From assembly GCF_004138295.1 (NCBI RefSeq), contig NZ_SCFM01000002.1, forward strand, positions 1-64,000: a stretch of 64,000 bases of DNA, in the 5' to 3' direction. Within the stretch, counting starts at the first letter, position 1; each line of letters opens with the position of its first letter. Below, piece by piece: positions 1 through 9,828 of the stretch. The position numbers and the translations under genes are program-made. The notes beneath the pieces were generated by a model, which ran no database searches, was not told the origin of the DNA, and saw nothing but the letters and a program-made list of their open reading frames with translations. Source of the DNA: Ectobacillus funiculus (GTDB taxonomy: Bacteria; Bacillota; Bacilli; Bacillales; Bacillaceae_G).

Positions 1-1
1 G

Positions 2-1030
2 GCGGAGAGCAGGGGCCGAATGGTTACGCAAAATGAATTGATGATTGTTAGCGGACAGCTATTGGCGTATGTTTTCAATGCCATTCTTGGTAATACAATG
101 GGCGACAATTCGCATATTTGGCGTTATATGCTAGTTATATCAGCACTTCCAGCTACACTGCTATTCTTTGGTATGCTTAGAGTACCTGAGAGCCCGCGTT
201 GGCTTGTAGCAAAAGGGAAAAATGCAGAGGCTCTGAAGGTTCTTCAAAAGATACGTGAGGAGAAACGTGCTAAATCAGAATTGATTGAAATTCAAGTAGC
301 TTCCACTCAAGAAGAGGGAATGAAGAAAGCAACATTTAAAGACTTGAATGTACCATGGGTGCGCCGCATCGTCTTTATAGGAATGGGAATTGCGATTGTA
401 CAGCAAGTTACAGGGGTTAACTCAATTATGTATTACGGTACTGAGATCCTGAAAGGTGCTGGCTTTGAAACAGAGGCTGCACTTATCGGTAATGTTGCAA
501 ACGGTGTTATTTCGGTTTTGGCAACTATTTTTGGGATTGGGCTTCTTGGAAAAGTTGGCCGTCGACCAATGTTAATAACTGGTTTGGCAGGAACTACGGC
601 AGCGCTTCTGCTTATGGGAATATTCTCAAGTGTGCTTGAAGGATCTCCAGCACTTCCATATGTTGTGCTTGCTCTAACAGTTACATTCCTTGCCTTCCAA
701 CAGGGAGCTATTTCACCTGTAACATGGCTTATGCTCTCAGAAATATTCCCGCTACGATTACGCGGTCTTGGTATGGGTGTTACTGTGTTCTGCCTTTGGA
801 GCGTAAACTTCCTTATCGGCTTGGTGTTCCCAGTATTGCTTGAGAAGGTCGGTTTGTCTACGACATTCTTTATCTTCGTAGTTCTAGGAATTGGAGCAAT
901 TACATTTGTGAAGAAATTCTTGCCAGAAACGAAAGGGCTTACACTTGAGCAGCTAGAACAACAATTCCGTAATCACGATGGCCAAGATGCTCAGGAATCT
1001 TTGGATCAGATTGAGGCTCAGGCGAAGTAA
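2..1030 (+). CDS. iolT: Sugar-porter MFS transporter, probable myo-inositol:H+ symporter (5' truncated by window)
   Basis: The reading frame is open from base 2, so this is the 3' part of a gene whose N-terminal third or so lies outside the window; the ATG at 20 is internal (residues GRMVTQNELM continue a typical sugar-porter loop). Sugar-porter signatures are visible: PESPRWL, QQVTGVNSIMYYG, GRRPML and the C-terminal PETKGLTLEQLE. The remainder is alternating hydrophobic segments, so it is an integral membrane protein. The closest family members I know are Bacillus IolT/CsbC-type carriers, and the iolG and iolI genes just downstream favour inositol as substrate. That substrate is inferred from context. 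A terminator follows at 1177. Confidence 0.8.
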   Translation, partial: AESRGRMVTQNELMIVSGQLLAYVFNAILGNTMGDNSHIWRYMLVISALPATLLFFGMLRVPESPRWLVAKGKNAEALKVLQKIREEKRAKSELIEIQVASTQEEGMKKATFKDLNVPWVRRIVFIGMGIAIVQQVTGVNSIMYYGTEILKGAGFETEAALIGNVANGVISVLATIFGIGLLGKVGRRPMLITGLAGTTAALLLMGIFSSVLEGSPALPYVVLALTVTFLAFQQGAISPVTWLMLSEIFPLRLRGLGMGVTVFCLWSVNFLIGLVFPVLLEKVGLSTTFFIFVVLGIGAITFVKKFLPETKGLTLEQLEQQFRNHDGQDAQESLDQIEAQAK

Positions 1031-1176
1031 ATCGCTAAAGGTTATATAGTGATAAATCTTTAAAAAGTGGTGCGATGGAAATGGTCATTTTATAGGTGGT
1101 TGGTGATGTTACTATTCGTCTATAAACCAATGGCATATGAGTCGCAGCGCCTGAAAAAGGTATGGAATATAGATCG

Positions 1177-1221
1177 AAAGACCGCAAAGGACTTCTTTAG
1201 AGAAAGCTTTGTGGTCTTTTC
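1177..1221 (+). terminator. Intrinsic terminator after iolT-like gene
   Basis: A 13-bp stem (AAAGACCGCAAAG with CTTTGTGGTCTTT, one G-U pair) is followed by TTTTCC. Nothing else is recognisable in the 320-base gap 1031-1351. Confidence 0.75.
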
Positions 1222-1351
1222 CTGTTTTAGGACCTCATTTCATAACCTTGCTGTGGTATACTAAGTTATACAGAAAAACAAATGGAATTGGAAGAACAGG
1301 CAGCTTTGTTATAAGAAAATATATATCATGTTGAAAGAGTGGGATGGAGAA

Positions 1352-2371
1352 ATGAAGCCAACCATTTATGATATTGCAAGGGAAGCGGGGGTATCTGCTA
1401 CTACAGTTTCCAAGGTAATTAATAATAAGGGACGGATCAGTGAGAAAACGAAAAAAAAGATTATGGAGATTATAGATAAGCTTCACTATCAGCCTAATGT
1501 ATTAGCTTCGGCAATGAAGGGAAAATCCACTTATACCATTGCATTATTAATTCCTGACGCAGCGAACCCTATATATGCTCAATATTTAAAATATATAGAG
1601 GAATACGGGCAAGAGTTTGGCTTTAGTGTTGTCATGTGCAGTACCGGAAGTGACCCTGAAAAGGAAGCTAAGCATATTACGTTACTAAAGCAAAAACGTG
1701 TTGATGGCTTTATCATCGCCTCTGTCTTTAAAAATGAACCGGTTTTGAGACAATTGATTGAGGAGGAAATCCCGTTAGTACTTATTTCTCTTCATCGGTC
1801 AGAACTTCCTGTAGGCAGTGTGGCTGGCGATGATTATTTAGGCGGCTATATTGCCACTGAGCATTTGTTGTCTCTAGGGCATTGTAGAATTGGTATTATC
1901 GCACAGGAAGAAACAGTAAGTGGTACAGAGCGCGTAAGGGGATACGAAAAGGCTTTAATAAATGCAGGAATAGAGCTAGATAAAAACTTAATTAGGACAA
2001 CCACGGATCTGACAATTGAAGGAGCTCAGCTATGTGCTCATGAATTGCTTGCCAGCGGGCAAAGGCCTACAGCAATTTTTGGCTGTAATGATACATTAGC
2101 TATTGGTGCGATGCTCGCGGCGAAGGAGCTTGGTATTAAGCTGCCAGATGAATTATCTGTTATAGGCTTTGATAATACCGTTATGTGCAAGATTGTAGAA
2201 CCTCAGCTGTCTTCTATAGCTATACCAATACATGAAATGGGAAGACAGGCGATGGGGCTTTTAATTCAACAAATTGAACAAAAGGATAACATGAAGCAAC
2301 GTATCTCTCTGCTTCCGGAATTGGTTGTCCGTCAATCAACAACAAGATTGAATGATTCAAATAAAATATAG
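1352..2371 (+). CDS. LacI-family transcriptional regulator
   Basis: Sugar-responsive repressor of 339 residues. The N-terminal helix-turn-helix reads TIYDIAREAGVSATTVSKVI, followed by the hinge helix and a periplasmic-binding-protein-like effector domain (IALLIPDAANPIYAQ, IFGCNDTLAIGAMLAA, ISVIGFDNT-like segment). I prefer the ATG at 1352 over 1328 because LacI proteins begin just before the recognition-helix region and a GGGATGGAG sequence lies near 1352. The gene lies between the iolT-like transporter and iolG, and palindromes centred on ATCGAT precede iolG, so it probably controls the inositol genes. B. subtilis uses a DeoR-type IolR for that job, so this would be a different wiring. Effector unknown. 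Confidence 0.85.
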   Translation: MKPTIYDIAREAGVSATTVSKVINNKGRISEKTKKKIMEIIDKLHYQPNVLASAMKGKSTYTIALLIPDAANPIYAQYLKYIEEYGQEFGFSVVMCSTGSDPEKEAKHITLLKQKRVDGFIIASVFKNEPVLRQLIEEEIPLVLISLHRSELPVGSVAGDDYLGGYIATEHLLSLGHCRIGIIAQEETVSGTERVRGYEKALINAGIELDKNLIRTTTDLTIEGAQLCAHELLASGQRPTAIFGCNDTLAIGAMLAAKELGIKLPDELSVIGFDNTVMCKIVEPQLSSIAIPIHEMGRQAMGLLIQQIEQKDNMKQRISLLPELVVRQSTTRLNDSNKI

Positions 2372-2430
2372 CACTTAGCTTCTGTTAGCATTGCAGTTCT
2401 CTCATGCTAGCGGCAGTTGAGGTTTGTGTA

Positions 2431-2474
2431 AAAAGAAATGAGCATGGGCGCTTTGCCTATGCTCATTTCTTTTT
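2431..2474 (+). terminator. Intrinsic terminator after LacI gene
   Basis: A long stem AAAAGAAATGAGCAT / ATGCTCATTTCTTTT extended by GGGC/GCCT ends in a T-run. A copy of the dispersed repeat starts two bases later. Confidence 0.85.
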
Positions 2475-2475
2475 A

Positions 2476-2550
2476 CACTGTAAGAAAGGATAAATTTTCA
2501 GCTGTAAGCAAATTCGACAGAGTCGGAAATTTTAGGAATACAGCATAATG
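2476..2550 (+). repeat. Dispersed repeat, copy A (5' module only)
   Basis: Begins CACTGTAAGAAAGGATAAAT and continues through the AATTCGAC and GGAAATTTTAGGAATACAG landmarks shared with the other copies. The 3' hairpin module is missing. Confidence 0.75.
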
Positions 2551-2660
2551 ATACTCCCAATCATCTATATGGAGCTATAATGACAAAAATAATTTTGGAG
2601 ATAACTTAAAAAAAGGCATTGAAATATGAGGGATTATAGGATAAACTAAAAACAACTTAA

Positions 2661-2674
2661 GGAAATCGATAACC
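2661..2674. promoter_or_regulatory. Candidate LacI-type operator 1 upstream of iolG
   Basis: GGAAATCGATAACC is a palindrome of form GGWWATCGATWWCC with the central CG typical of LacI-family sites. The identical 14-mer recurs at 2790. Confidence 0.55.
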
Positions 2675-2760
2675 CTAAAATCTTAATGAGGAACACGGTT
2701 ACATTTTGTGTTTTATATAAAATAAAGGGGTGGTGCAAAGGAATTTAGTAAATAACATTT

Positions 2761-2776
2761 TTGTAAACGTATATAC
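2761..2776. promoter_or_regulatory. cre-like sequence upstream of iolG
   Basis: TTGTAAACGTATATAC matches the CcpA cre consensus WTGNAANCGNWNNCW at all but one fixed position, suggesting catabolite control of iolG/iolI. Confidence 0.35.
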
Positions 2777-2789
2777 TTATCTTTATCAG

Positions 2790-2803
2790 GGAAATCGATA
2801 ACC
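2790..2803. promoter_or_regulatory. Candidate LacI-type operator 2 upstream of iolG
   Basis: An exact second copy of GGAAATCGATAACC, 129 bp from the first. A looser third version (GTTTATCGATTGGA) lies at 2916-2929. Confidence 0.55.
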
Positions 2804-2981
2804 CTTTCTTATGTAGGATTGTCCAATATTAAAATTCCCTTTAATAAAGCTTCGTTTCATTAATATGAGTTTCCATAAATATTGTTAGTGCCTGCAAGAA
2901 GTTAATGCTGATGTAGTTTATCGATTGGATGCGCTTTATTAAAACGGAAACACTATAGATGAAAAATTTACTTATAAATAA

Positions 2982-4040
<1,059 letters not shown>

Positions 4041-4077
4041 ACATATTAAAAATATTAAAAAGTAATGGAGGATTATC

Positions 4078-4923
4078 ATGAAACTTTGTTTTAACCAAGC
4101 TACGACATTGGAAAACTCTAATCTGATCAAAGATTTAGAATATTGCAATAAACATAGCTATGATTATATCGAAATTCGTACAATGGACAAATTACCTGAA
4201 TACTTACAGGAAAAGTCTATTGATGAATTGGCTGAGTTCTTTAATACACATCATATTAAGCCATTAGCATTTAATGCGTTAGTATTTTTTAATAACCGTG
4301 ACGAAGCTGGCTACAAGGAAATTATCAATGAATTTAAAGGGATGATGGAGACAGCGACGAAGCTGGGCGTCAAATATGTTGTGGCGGTTCCGCTAGTAAC
4401 AGAACAGAAAATCTTGAAACAAGATATTAAGAAAAGCTGCGTAGAGGTATTGACTGAACTATCCGATATTGCAGAGCCGTATGGAATAAAAATTGCGGTT
4501 GAATTTGTCGGACATCCACAGTGTACAGTGAATACATTCGGCCAGGCATATGATATTGTTGAAACTGTTAATCGTGAAAATGTGGGATTAGTACTTGATT
4601 GCTTCCACTTCCATGCGATGGGATCAGATTTAAATGATTTGAAAAAAGCTGATGGTTCAAAAATCTTCATCTTGCATATCGATGATACAGAAGATTTCCC
4701 TATCGGTTTCTTAACAGATGAAGATCGCGTATGGCCTGGACTTGGTGCCATTGATTTAGATAGCATCTTAACTACATTGAAGGAAATCGGTTACTCTGAT
4801 GTTGTGTCTGTTGAATTATTCCGTCCAGAGTATTACAAGCTGGATGCAGAAGAGGCAATTAAGACTGCAAAAGAAACAACACTTAAAGTGATGTCTAAAT
4901 ATTACGATTTACAGACAGTATAA
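4078..4923 (+). CDS. iolI: Inosose isomerase (2-keto-myo-inositol isomerase)
   Basis: TIM-barrel isomerase interconverting inososes, which lets D-chiro-inositol enter the myo-inositol pathway. The 281 residues align from end to end, from memory, with B. subtilis IolI. The metal-ligand set is intact at the same numbers: Glu142 (VEFVG), Asp174 (LVLDCFH), His200 (ILHIDD) and Glu246 (SVELFRPE). GGAGG lies upstream of the ATG. It forms a two-gene unit with iolG, closed by the terminator at 4949. Confidence 0.93.
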   Translation: MKLCFNQATTLENSNLIKDLEYCNKHSYDYIEIRTMDKLPEYLQEKSIDELAEFFNTHHIKPLAFNALVFFNNRDEAGYKEIINEFKGMMETATKLGVKYVVAVPLVTEQKILKQDIKKSCVEVLTELSDIAEPYGIKIAVEFVGHPQCTVNTFGQAYDIVETVNRENVGLVLDCFHFHAMGSDLNDLKKADGSKIFILHIDDTEDFPIGFLTDEDRVWPGLGAIDLDSILTTLKEIGYSDVVSVELFRPEYYKLDAEEAIKTAKETTLKVMSKYYDLQTV

Positions 4924-4948
4924 AGCGGCAGTACGGACAGCTTTATCA

Positions 4949-5000
4949 CAAAAAAACCATCATTCATAGTGCGAACGCCTATGCAATGATGGTTTTTTTT
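4949..5000 (+). terminator. Intrinsic terminator after iolI
   Basis: Stem AAAAAACCATCATT...AATGATGGTTTTTT with CATAG/CTATG continuation, ending in nine T. The A-rich opposite strand may also serve the convergent transporter gene. Confidence 0.85.
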
Positions 5001-5001
5001 T

Positions 5002-5046
5002 ACTGTAAGAAAGTATAACTTTTCGGGCCTTGTCCGCTTTTCTTAA
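5002..5046 (+). repeat. Dispersed repeat, copy B (strongly shortened)
   Basis: ACTGTAAGAAAGTATAACTT is the repeat's 5' end, and after a short middle the TTTTCTTA end follows. It starts directly after the iolI terminator. Confidence 0.55.
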
Positions 5047-5059
5047 TGGGCTACTTACA

Positions 5060-6490
5060 TCATCCCACCTGTTTGTTTAATTCTTCTTCTTCCACCCACG
5101 CTTCTAAATTTTCACGTCCTGGAAGGTTTGGAATACTATCAGCATGGAAAACAGGATCTAATCCTTGTTTCTTTTGCGCAATGTAATCTTTTAATAGAGC
5201 TTTAGCAACTTTAGATAAGCGGGTAATGGCGTATAGGTTAACCAAAACCATACAACCCATGAAAATATCTGCTAAAGACCAAATTAATTCAGCACTGTAT
5301 AATGCTCCGAATAAGACCATTGCAATTACAGCGAAACGGTATAGATAAATAGATGCTTTGCTATGTTTCATGAAGCTGATGTTTGATTCACCATAATAGT
5401 AGTTACCCATAATTGTACTTAAAGCGAATAAGAATACAGCAACTGACACAAATGTTGCAGCAGAGTCGCTAAGTCCTACGCGCAAGGATTCTTGTGTTAA
5501 AGGAATACCTGTCAGCTCAGATGTTTTATATACACCTGAAACTAAAACAATCATAGCCGTAGATGAGCAGATTACAAACGTATCTACAATTACACCTAAA
5601 GCTTGGACAAATCCTTGTTTTACTGGGTGAGTAACATCTGCGGCAGCTGCTGCGTTTGGTGCAGATCCCATACCAGCTTCGTTTGAGAATAATCCGCGAC
5701 GGATCCCGTGAAGTACAGCCGCGCCCATTACACCGCCAAATAACTGTTTAAATGTGAATATGCCTTCTGAGAAAATTGCACCAAAAACACTTGGCAATAT
5801 ATCGTAATTGGAAATCATGATCCACAATGATAATAAAATATAAACGCCAGCTTTAATAGGTACTAAGACTGTAGAGAACTTTGCTACTGAGTGTACACCG
5901 CCAAAGATAATGAGAGCGGTAATCACACCAAGTACAATCGCAGTTGTAGTTGTGCTTATGTCAAATTCATTTTCAAGGGAAGCAGCGATTGTATTTGCTT
6001 GTACAGCATTAAAAATTAAACCAAAGGATAAAGTAAGTAAGATACTAAATGCAATTCCAAGTTTTCTGCTTCCCAAAGCTTTTTCCATATAGTAAGCAGG
6101 GCCGCCACGCCAGGAATTTCCATCTTTCACTTTGTAGACTTGAGCTAGTGTACTCTCTACAAAAGCGGAAGCAGATCCAATTAATGCGATTAGCCACATC
6201 CAAAATACTGCACCAGGGCCGCCCAATGCTACTGCTGTTGCAACACCGGCGATATTACCTGTACCTATACGAGCAGCCATCCCAATCATAAATGCTTGTA
6301 ATGATGAAACAGTTTTTTTGTCTGTATCTTTATTTTTACCACTACCCCATAATAAACGAATCATTTCAGGGAAGAATCTTATCTGTAAGAAGCCTAAATT
6401 AACTGTTAAAAATAAGCCGATTGCAACTAAGAAAATTACAATTAATTTAGCCCATAAATAATCGTTAATAATCGCAATTAATTCTGTCAT
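5060..6490 (-). CDS. Sodium:alanine/glycine symporter (AGCS family)
   Basis: Integral membrane Na+-coupled amino-acid carrier of 476 residues, the normal length for the family. Family features include a hydrophobic N-terminus, IGMAARIGTGNIAGVATAVALGG-type helix (given in part), GGPAYYMEKALG, and RRGLFSNEAGMGSAPNAAA in the second half. The start is supported by AAGGAGATGAGTTC directly upstream. It stands alone on the minus strand, convergent with iolI. AGCS members move alanine, glycine or glutamine, and the sequence does not decide between them. Confidence 0.88.
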   Translation of the reverse strand: MTELIAIINDYLWAKLIVIFLVAIGLFLTVNLGFLQIRFFPEMIRLLWGSGKNKDTDKKTVSSLQAFMIGMAARIGTGNIAGVATAVALGGPGAVFWMWLIALIGSASAFVESTLAQVYKVKDGNSWRGGPAYYMEKALGSRKLGIAFSILLTLSFGLIFNAVQANTIAASLENEFDISTTTTAIVLGVITALIIFGGVHSVAKFSTVLVPIKAGVYILLSLWIMISNYDILPSVFGAIFSEGIFTFKQLFGGVMGAAVLHGIRRGLFSNEAGMGSAPNAAAAADVTHPVKQGFVQALGVIVDTFVICSSTAMIVLVSGVYKTSELTGIPLTQESLRVGLSDSAATFVSVAVFLFALSTIMGNYYYGESNISFMKHSKASIYLYRFAVIAMVLFGALYSAELIWSLADIFMGCMVLVNLYAITRLSKVAKALLKDYIAQKKQGLDPVFHADSIPNLPGRENLEAWVEEEELNKQVG

Positions 6491-6689
6491 GAACTCATCT
6501 CCTTGTTGTAAAAGTTTTTTGCAAAAAATGCAACAGTACTGATTATAAATGGAGCTATATCATTATGTAAACTACCTAGTGCAGTACAGGCTTGGAAAGG
6601 TGATTGTCCTTACAAAAGAATGACTGGAGGAAAACCGCGGCATACTTGCAAAGTAAGCTCTTACAAATATTTTTTGTTAGAAAATATCT

Positions 6690-6780
6690 TAAAATTCCGA
6701 ATAAAAAAGAAGGGATATGGTGTATGTGCAACTGCATCTCTGTCTTCGCCTAACTGCTCGCCAATTGGCAAGCTTTCTTT
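6690..6780 (+). repeat. Dispersed repeat, copy C1 (degenerate 5', clear 3' module)
   Basis: GTGCAACTGCATCTCTGTCT followed by GCTCGCCAATTGGCAAGC and TTTCTTTA is the 3' hairpin module. The upstream part (CTTAAAATTCCGAATAAA) is a decayed version of the conserved middle. The 6491-6690 stretch holds no other recognisable feature. Confidence 0.6.
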
Positions 6781-6812
6781 ACACTGTAGGAAAGTATAAA
6801 TTTCCAGTTAGA
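6781..6812 (+). repeat. Dispersed repeat, copy C2 (5' end fragment)
   Basis: CACTGTAGGAAAGTATAAAT plus TTCCAGTTAGAAG starts right after the terminal hairpin of copy C1, as if a second element had landed behind the first one's terminator. Confidence 0.6.
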
Positions 6813-6872
6813 AGCTCATCAAAAAAGCCGATTTTTCGTTTCATTAGGAAAAGTCGGTTTTTTTGATGAGCT
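6813..6872. terminator. Bidirectional terminator
   Basis: A long stem GCTCATCAAAAAAGCCGATT... pairs with ...AAGTCGGTTTTTTTGATGAGC; both strands end in A/T runs. It sits between two minus-strand genes and closes the TetR gene. Confidence 0.8.
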
Positions 6873-6896
6873 ATGCGTTTTTGGCCGAGCGAGATA

Positions 6897-7796
6897 CTAG
6901 TCGATTTCTTCGCTTTGTGTAAAATAAGCAGTAACCAACTGGTCAAGTTGTTGGAGTTCTTTTGTTTCTAAAAATGTTTGATCTGTTTTCAAGGATAAAA
7001 GGGCACTTTCAATCAGAAATTTTCTTGGGTTTTTTGAGTACAACAGTTCACTTTGAATAAAGTCCAGTAACTCGTGGCATTTAGATTGTTCTTCGTCAGA
7101 ATGAAGAGCTTTTTTTAATGTCGTGATCGTTTGATCTAGTTTTTGTTGGAAAGACTGATTGAGTTTCTGACAGCTTGGCAGCCAGTTATCTAAAAACTCA
7201 GGCTGAATTAATTGTTCGCCGGTTTCTGCCACTTCATCAACCATCTTCGCCACACGATCTACAGTGTAACGGACAACCTGGTGGATGCCGGTATTTGATT
7301 CATGTGCCATCCCAAAATATTTTAGGTTATGGTGTAAAATCCCTGTAAACATGATGGCGCAATCCACCAAATAGGGCTTTTTGCTCTCCCCAAAGATGTC
7401 GATAAACCGCTCATAGATCCAGCGAACCATCCTTAACTGACTTTGTTTTATGAATTCCTTAAGTTCTGCATCGTTTGAAAAATATACCTCTTCAAAAAGA
7501 GAGATTAACTTATTTGTTCGATTCGTGTTCATTTGTAATTCAACTTGTTTCATAAAGGTTTGAATGTTACTGGGATCTTGGCCAATCAGTAATTCATTTC
7601 GCTCATGTTCCATCTTTGTGTAGATCATTTTAAAAAGAGCAATTAATAACTCATTCTTAGAAGAAAAATAATTATAAAATGTCCCCTTGGAAATGCCGCT
7701 ATATTCCAATATGTCTTGAATCGACGTAGCTTGAAAACCCTTGTCAATAAATAGTTGGTGAGCCATTTTTATCACATGTTGTTTTCTGTCATTCAT
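6897..7796 (-). CDS. TetR-family regulator
   Basis: DNA-binding repressor of 299 residues. The N-terminal TetR helix-turn-helix includes FIDKGFQATSIQDILEYSG and ISKGTFYNYFSSKNEL. The C-terminal ligand domain is longer than in most TetR proteins (about 190 residues overall) and ends in a leucine-rich helical tail, so it belongs to a long subgroup. The start at 7796 is preceded by AAAGGTGATTAGT. It is divergent from the drug-efflux gene at 7984, so it probably represses that transporter and itself through the shared 187-bp region. The ligand is unknown. Confidence 0.85.
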   Translation of the reverse strand: MNDRKQHVIKMAHQLFIDKGFQATSIQDILEYSGISKGTFYNYFSSKNELLIALFKMIYTKMEHERNELLIGQDPSNIQTFMKQVELQMNTNRTNKLISLFEEVYFSNDAELKEFIKQSQLRMVRWIYERFIDIFGESKKPYLVDCAIMFTGILHHNLKYFGMAHESNTGIHQVVRYTVDRVAKMVDEVAETGEQLIQPEFLDNWLPSCQKLNQSFQQKLDQTITTLKKALHSDEEQSKCHELLDFIQSELLYSKNPRKFLIESALLSLKTDQTFLETKELQQLDQLVTAYFTQSEEID

Positions 7797-7906
7797 ACTA
7801 ATCACCTTTATTTCCAATTAGACTACCTGTACAAAAAATATCATACCTTATTTTTATAGTTTGCACAAACGCGGTAAATATCTGTTGCATTTGAATTGCT
7901 TTTTTT

Positions 7907-7931
7907 GAACCGATGGTATATGATATCGTTT
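7907..7931. promoter_or_regulatory. Possible TetR operator in the divergent promoter region
   Basis: AACCGATGGTATATGATATC followed by GTTT is an imperfect inverted repeat (CGAT...ATCG) between the divergent TetR and efflux genes. Weak evidence. Confidence 0.25.
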
Positions 7932-7983
7932 GTATAGAACAACAGTATAAAATAATGAACTTAAAGTATAGGGGAGAGGAAAA

Positions 7984-9513
7984 ATGGAACATTCGATAAA
8001 AAAGACGGATCGACCGCCTTACGGAATGCTTGCGGTCTTAATGATCGGGGCTTTTATTGCTTTTTTAAATAACACATTGTTAAATATTGCATTGCCTTCG
8101 ATTATGAAGGACTTAGATGTTGATGCATCGACTGTGCAGTGGTTAACAACAGGCTATATGCTAATGAACGGTATTTTAATTCCGACTACTGCTTTTTTAA
8201 TTCAAAAATACTCTGTACGCCATTTATTTTTGGCAGCTATGAGTTTCTTTACAATCGGAACCATATTGGCAGGAGCTGCCCATGTTTTTCCTTTGTTATT
8301 AGCAGGTCGTATGACTCAAGCGGTTGGTTCAGCTATCATGATGCCACTGTTGATGAATGTAATGCTAGTGAGCTTTCCAGCGGAAAAAAGAGGAACCGCA
8401 ATGGGGGTATTTGGTCTAATTTTAATGGGTGCACCAGCGATTGGACCGACCTTATCAGGATGGCTTGTTGAGCATTATGATTGGAGAATGCTGTTCCACG
8501 TTGTAACTCCTGTCGCTATTGGCGTGCTATTGTTTGGTGTTTTCTTGCTGAAGGATAAAAAGGAGAAAATCGATATTCGTCTTGATGGAGTTTCGGTGTT
8601 GTTATCTAGCGTGGGCTTTGGCGGATTATTATATGGATTTAGCTCAGCAGGCAAAAAAGGATGGGATAGCCCGGAAGTATATGTGACGATTATCGTTGGT
8701 GCTATCTCGTTAGTGTTATTCATTTTGCGTCAATTCAAACAAGAGAAGCCGATGCTGAATTTTAGAATCTTTCAATACCCTATGTATGCTTTATCAGCAA
8801 CCATTTCGATGGTTGTAACGATGGCCATGTTTTCGGGTATGGTGCTGACACCTATCTATGTTCAGACGATTCGCGGGATATCCCCGCTGGACGCAGGTTT
8901 GATGATGCTTCCTGGAGCTTTGATTATGGCTCTTATGTCACCTATTACCGGTAAATTATTTGATAAGTTTGGCGGGCGGGTTTTAGCTATCATCGGCTTA
9001 ACACTTACAACCGTAACAAGTTACTATTTCAGCAAACTAACACTGGACACTACCTATACCCACTTGATTATTTTATACTCTGTGCGGATGCTGGGGATGT
9101 CCATGGTGATGATGCCTGTTTCGACAAACGGTTTAAATCAATTGCCTGCACGCTTCTATCCTCATGGTACTGCCATGAATAATACGTTGCAGCAGGTATC
9201 TGGCGCTATCGGTACAGCGTTACTAGTTACCATCATGTCAAATCGTACAGAAACTCATGCAAAAGAATTAGCTGCAGACGCAATGAAGCATGCGACAGGG
9301 CAGCTAACACCTGAAGCAATTGCTGGAATGAAACAGCAAATTGCTATGAAAGCTATGCTGGAAGGAGTCAATTTTGCTTTCTTTGTGACCGTCTTTATTG
9401 CAGGTCTTGCACTTGTGCTTGCTTTCTTTATCAAACGAGCAAAACAAGCGGAAGATACAATGGTAGAAAAATCATCTGAAAAACAGATGGTAAATAAATT
9501 GGCGGAGAATTAA
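7984..9513 (+). CDS. MFS multidrug efflux transporter, DHA2 (EmrB/QacA) type
   Basis: Membrane drug:H+ antiporter of 509 residues, the size and 14-helix style of the DHA2 family. Diagnostic stretches are the N-terminal LNNTLLNIALPSIMKDL, the motif-C-like GAPAIGPTLSGWLVEHYDWR, and RMTQAVGSAIMMPL. The ribosome binding site is GGGGAGAGGAAAA. The adjacent divergent TetR gene implies ligand-inducible expression. It resembles Bacillus LmrB/MdtP-like pumps, but the substrate cannot be read from sequence. Confidence 0.88.
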   Translation: MEHSIKKTDRPPYGMLAVLMIGAFIAFLNNTLLNIALPSIMKDLDVDASTVQWLTTGYMLMNGILIPTTAFLIQKYSVRHLFLAAMSFFTIGTILAGAAHVFPLLLAGRMTQAVGSAIMMPLLMNVMLVSFPAEKRGTAMGVFGLILMGAPAIGPTLSGWLVEHYDWRMLFHVVTPVAIGVLLFGVFLLKDKKEKIDIRLDGVSVLLSSVGFGGLLYGFSSAGKKGWDSPEVYVTIIVGAISLVLFILRQFKQEKPMLNFRIFQYPMYALSATISMVVTMAMFSGMVLTPIYVQTIRGISPLDAGLMMLPGALIMALMSPITGKLFDKFGGRVLAIIGLTLTTVTSYYFSKLTLDTTYTHLIILYSVRMLGMSMVMMPVSTNGLNQLPARFYPHGTAMNNTLQQVSGAIGTALLVTIMSNRTETHAKELAADAMKHATGQLTPEAIAGMKQQIAMKAMLEGVNFAFFVTVFIAGLALVLAFFIKRAKQAEDTMVEKSSEKQMVNKLAEN

Positions 9514-9568
9514 GCAATACAGTTTACTATTCACTAATTCTATGGCCGTGTTCTAATGGTTATCAATT

Positions 9569-9613
9569 ATCCCGTTCGTAAAAGTATGCTTTTATGGACG
9601 GGATATTTTTTTC
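9569..9613 (+). terminator. Intrinsic terminator after efflux gene
   Basis: Stem ATCCCGTTCGTAAAAG / CTTTTATGGACGGGAT with loop TATG, then ATTTTTTTC. Repeat copy D begins within two bases. Confidence 0.85.
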
Positions 9614-9614
9614 G

Positions 9615-9749
9615 CACTTTAAGAAAGTATAAATTTCTAGCCGGGAGGCCATTCGACGTAGCGAGAGATTTTAGGAATAAAGTATAAGTAAGGCTACGCC
9701 TCTGTCTTCGCCCAAAGACAAGGCTCGCCAATCGGCGAGTTTTCTTTAG
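9615..9749 (+). repeat. Dispersed repeat, copy D (full length, about 135 bp)
   Basis: A full copy: 5' CACTTTAAGAAAGTATAAAT, middle ATTCGACGTAGCGAGAGATT, then GGAATAAAGTATAAGT, CTACGCCTCTGTCTTCGCCC, and the 3' hairpin GCTCGCCAATCGGCGAG followed by TTTTCTTTA. It lies between the efflux terminator and the LacI gene and fills most of that gap. Confidence 0.85.
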
Positions 9750-9828
9750 CAATGAGATGTTATTTTACCTATAATTAAATATGGGATAGAATAAATATAG
9801 AGTTGCTAAGAGAAAAGAGAGGGAAGAA

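Noticed and set aside
6491-6690. Possible glycine riboswitch before the AGCS transporter
   Set aside because: No tandem aptamer motifs could be found in the leader.
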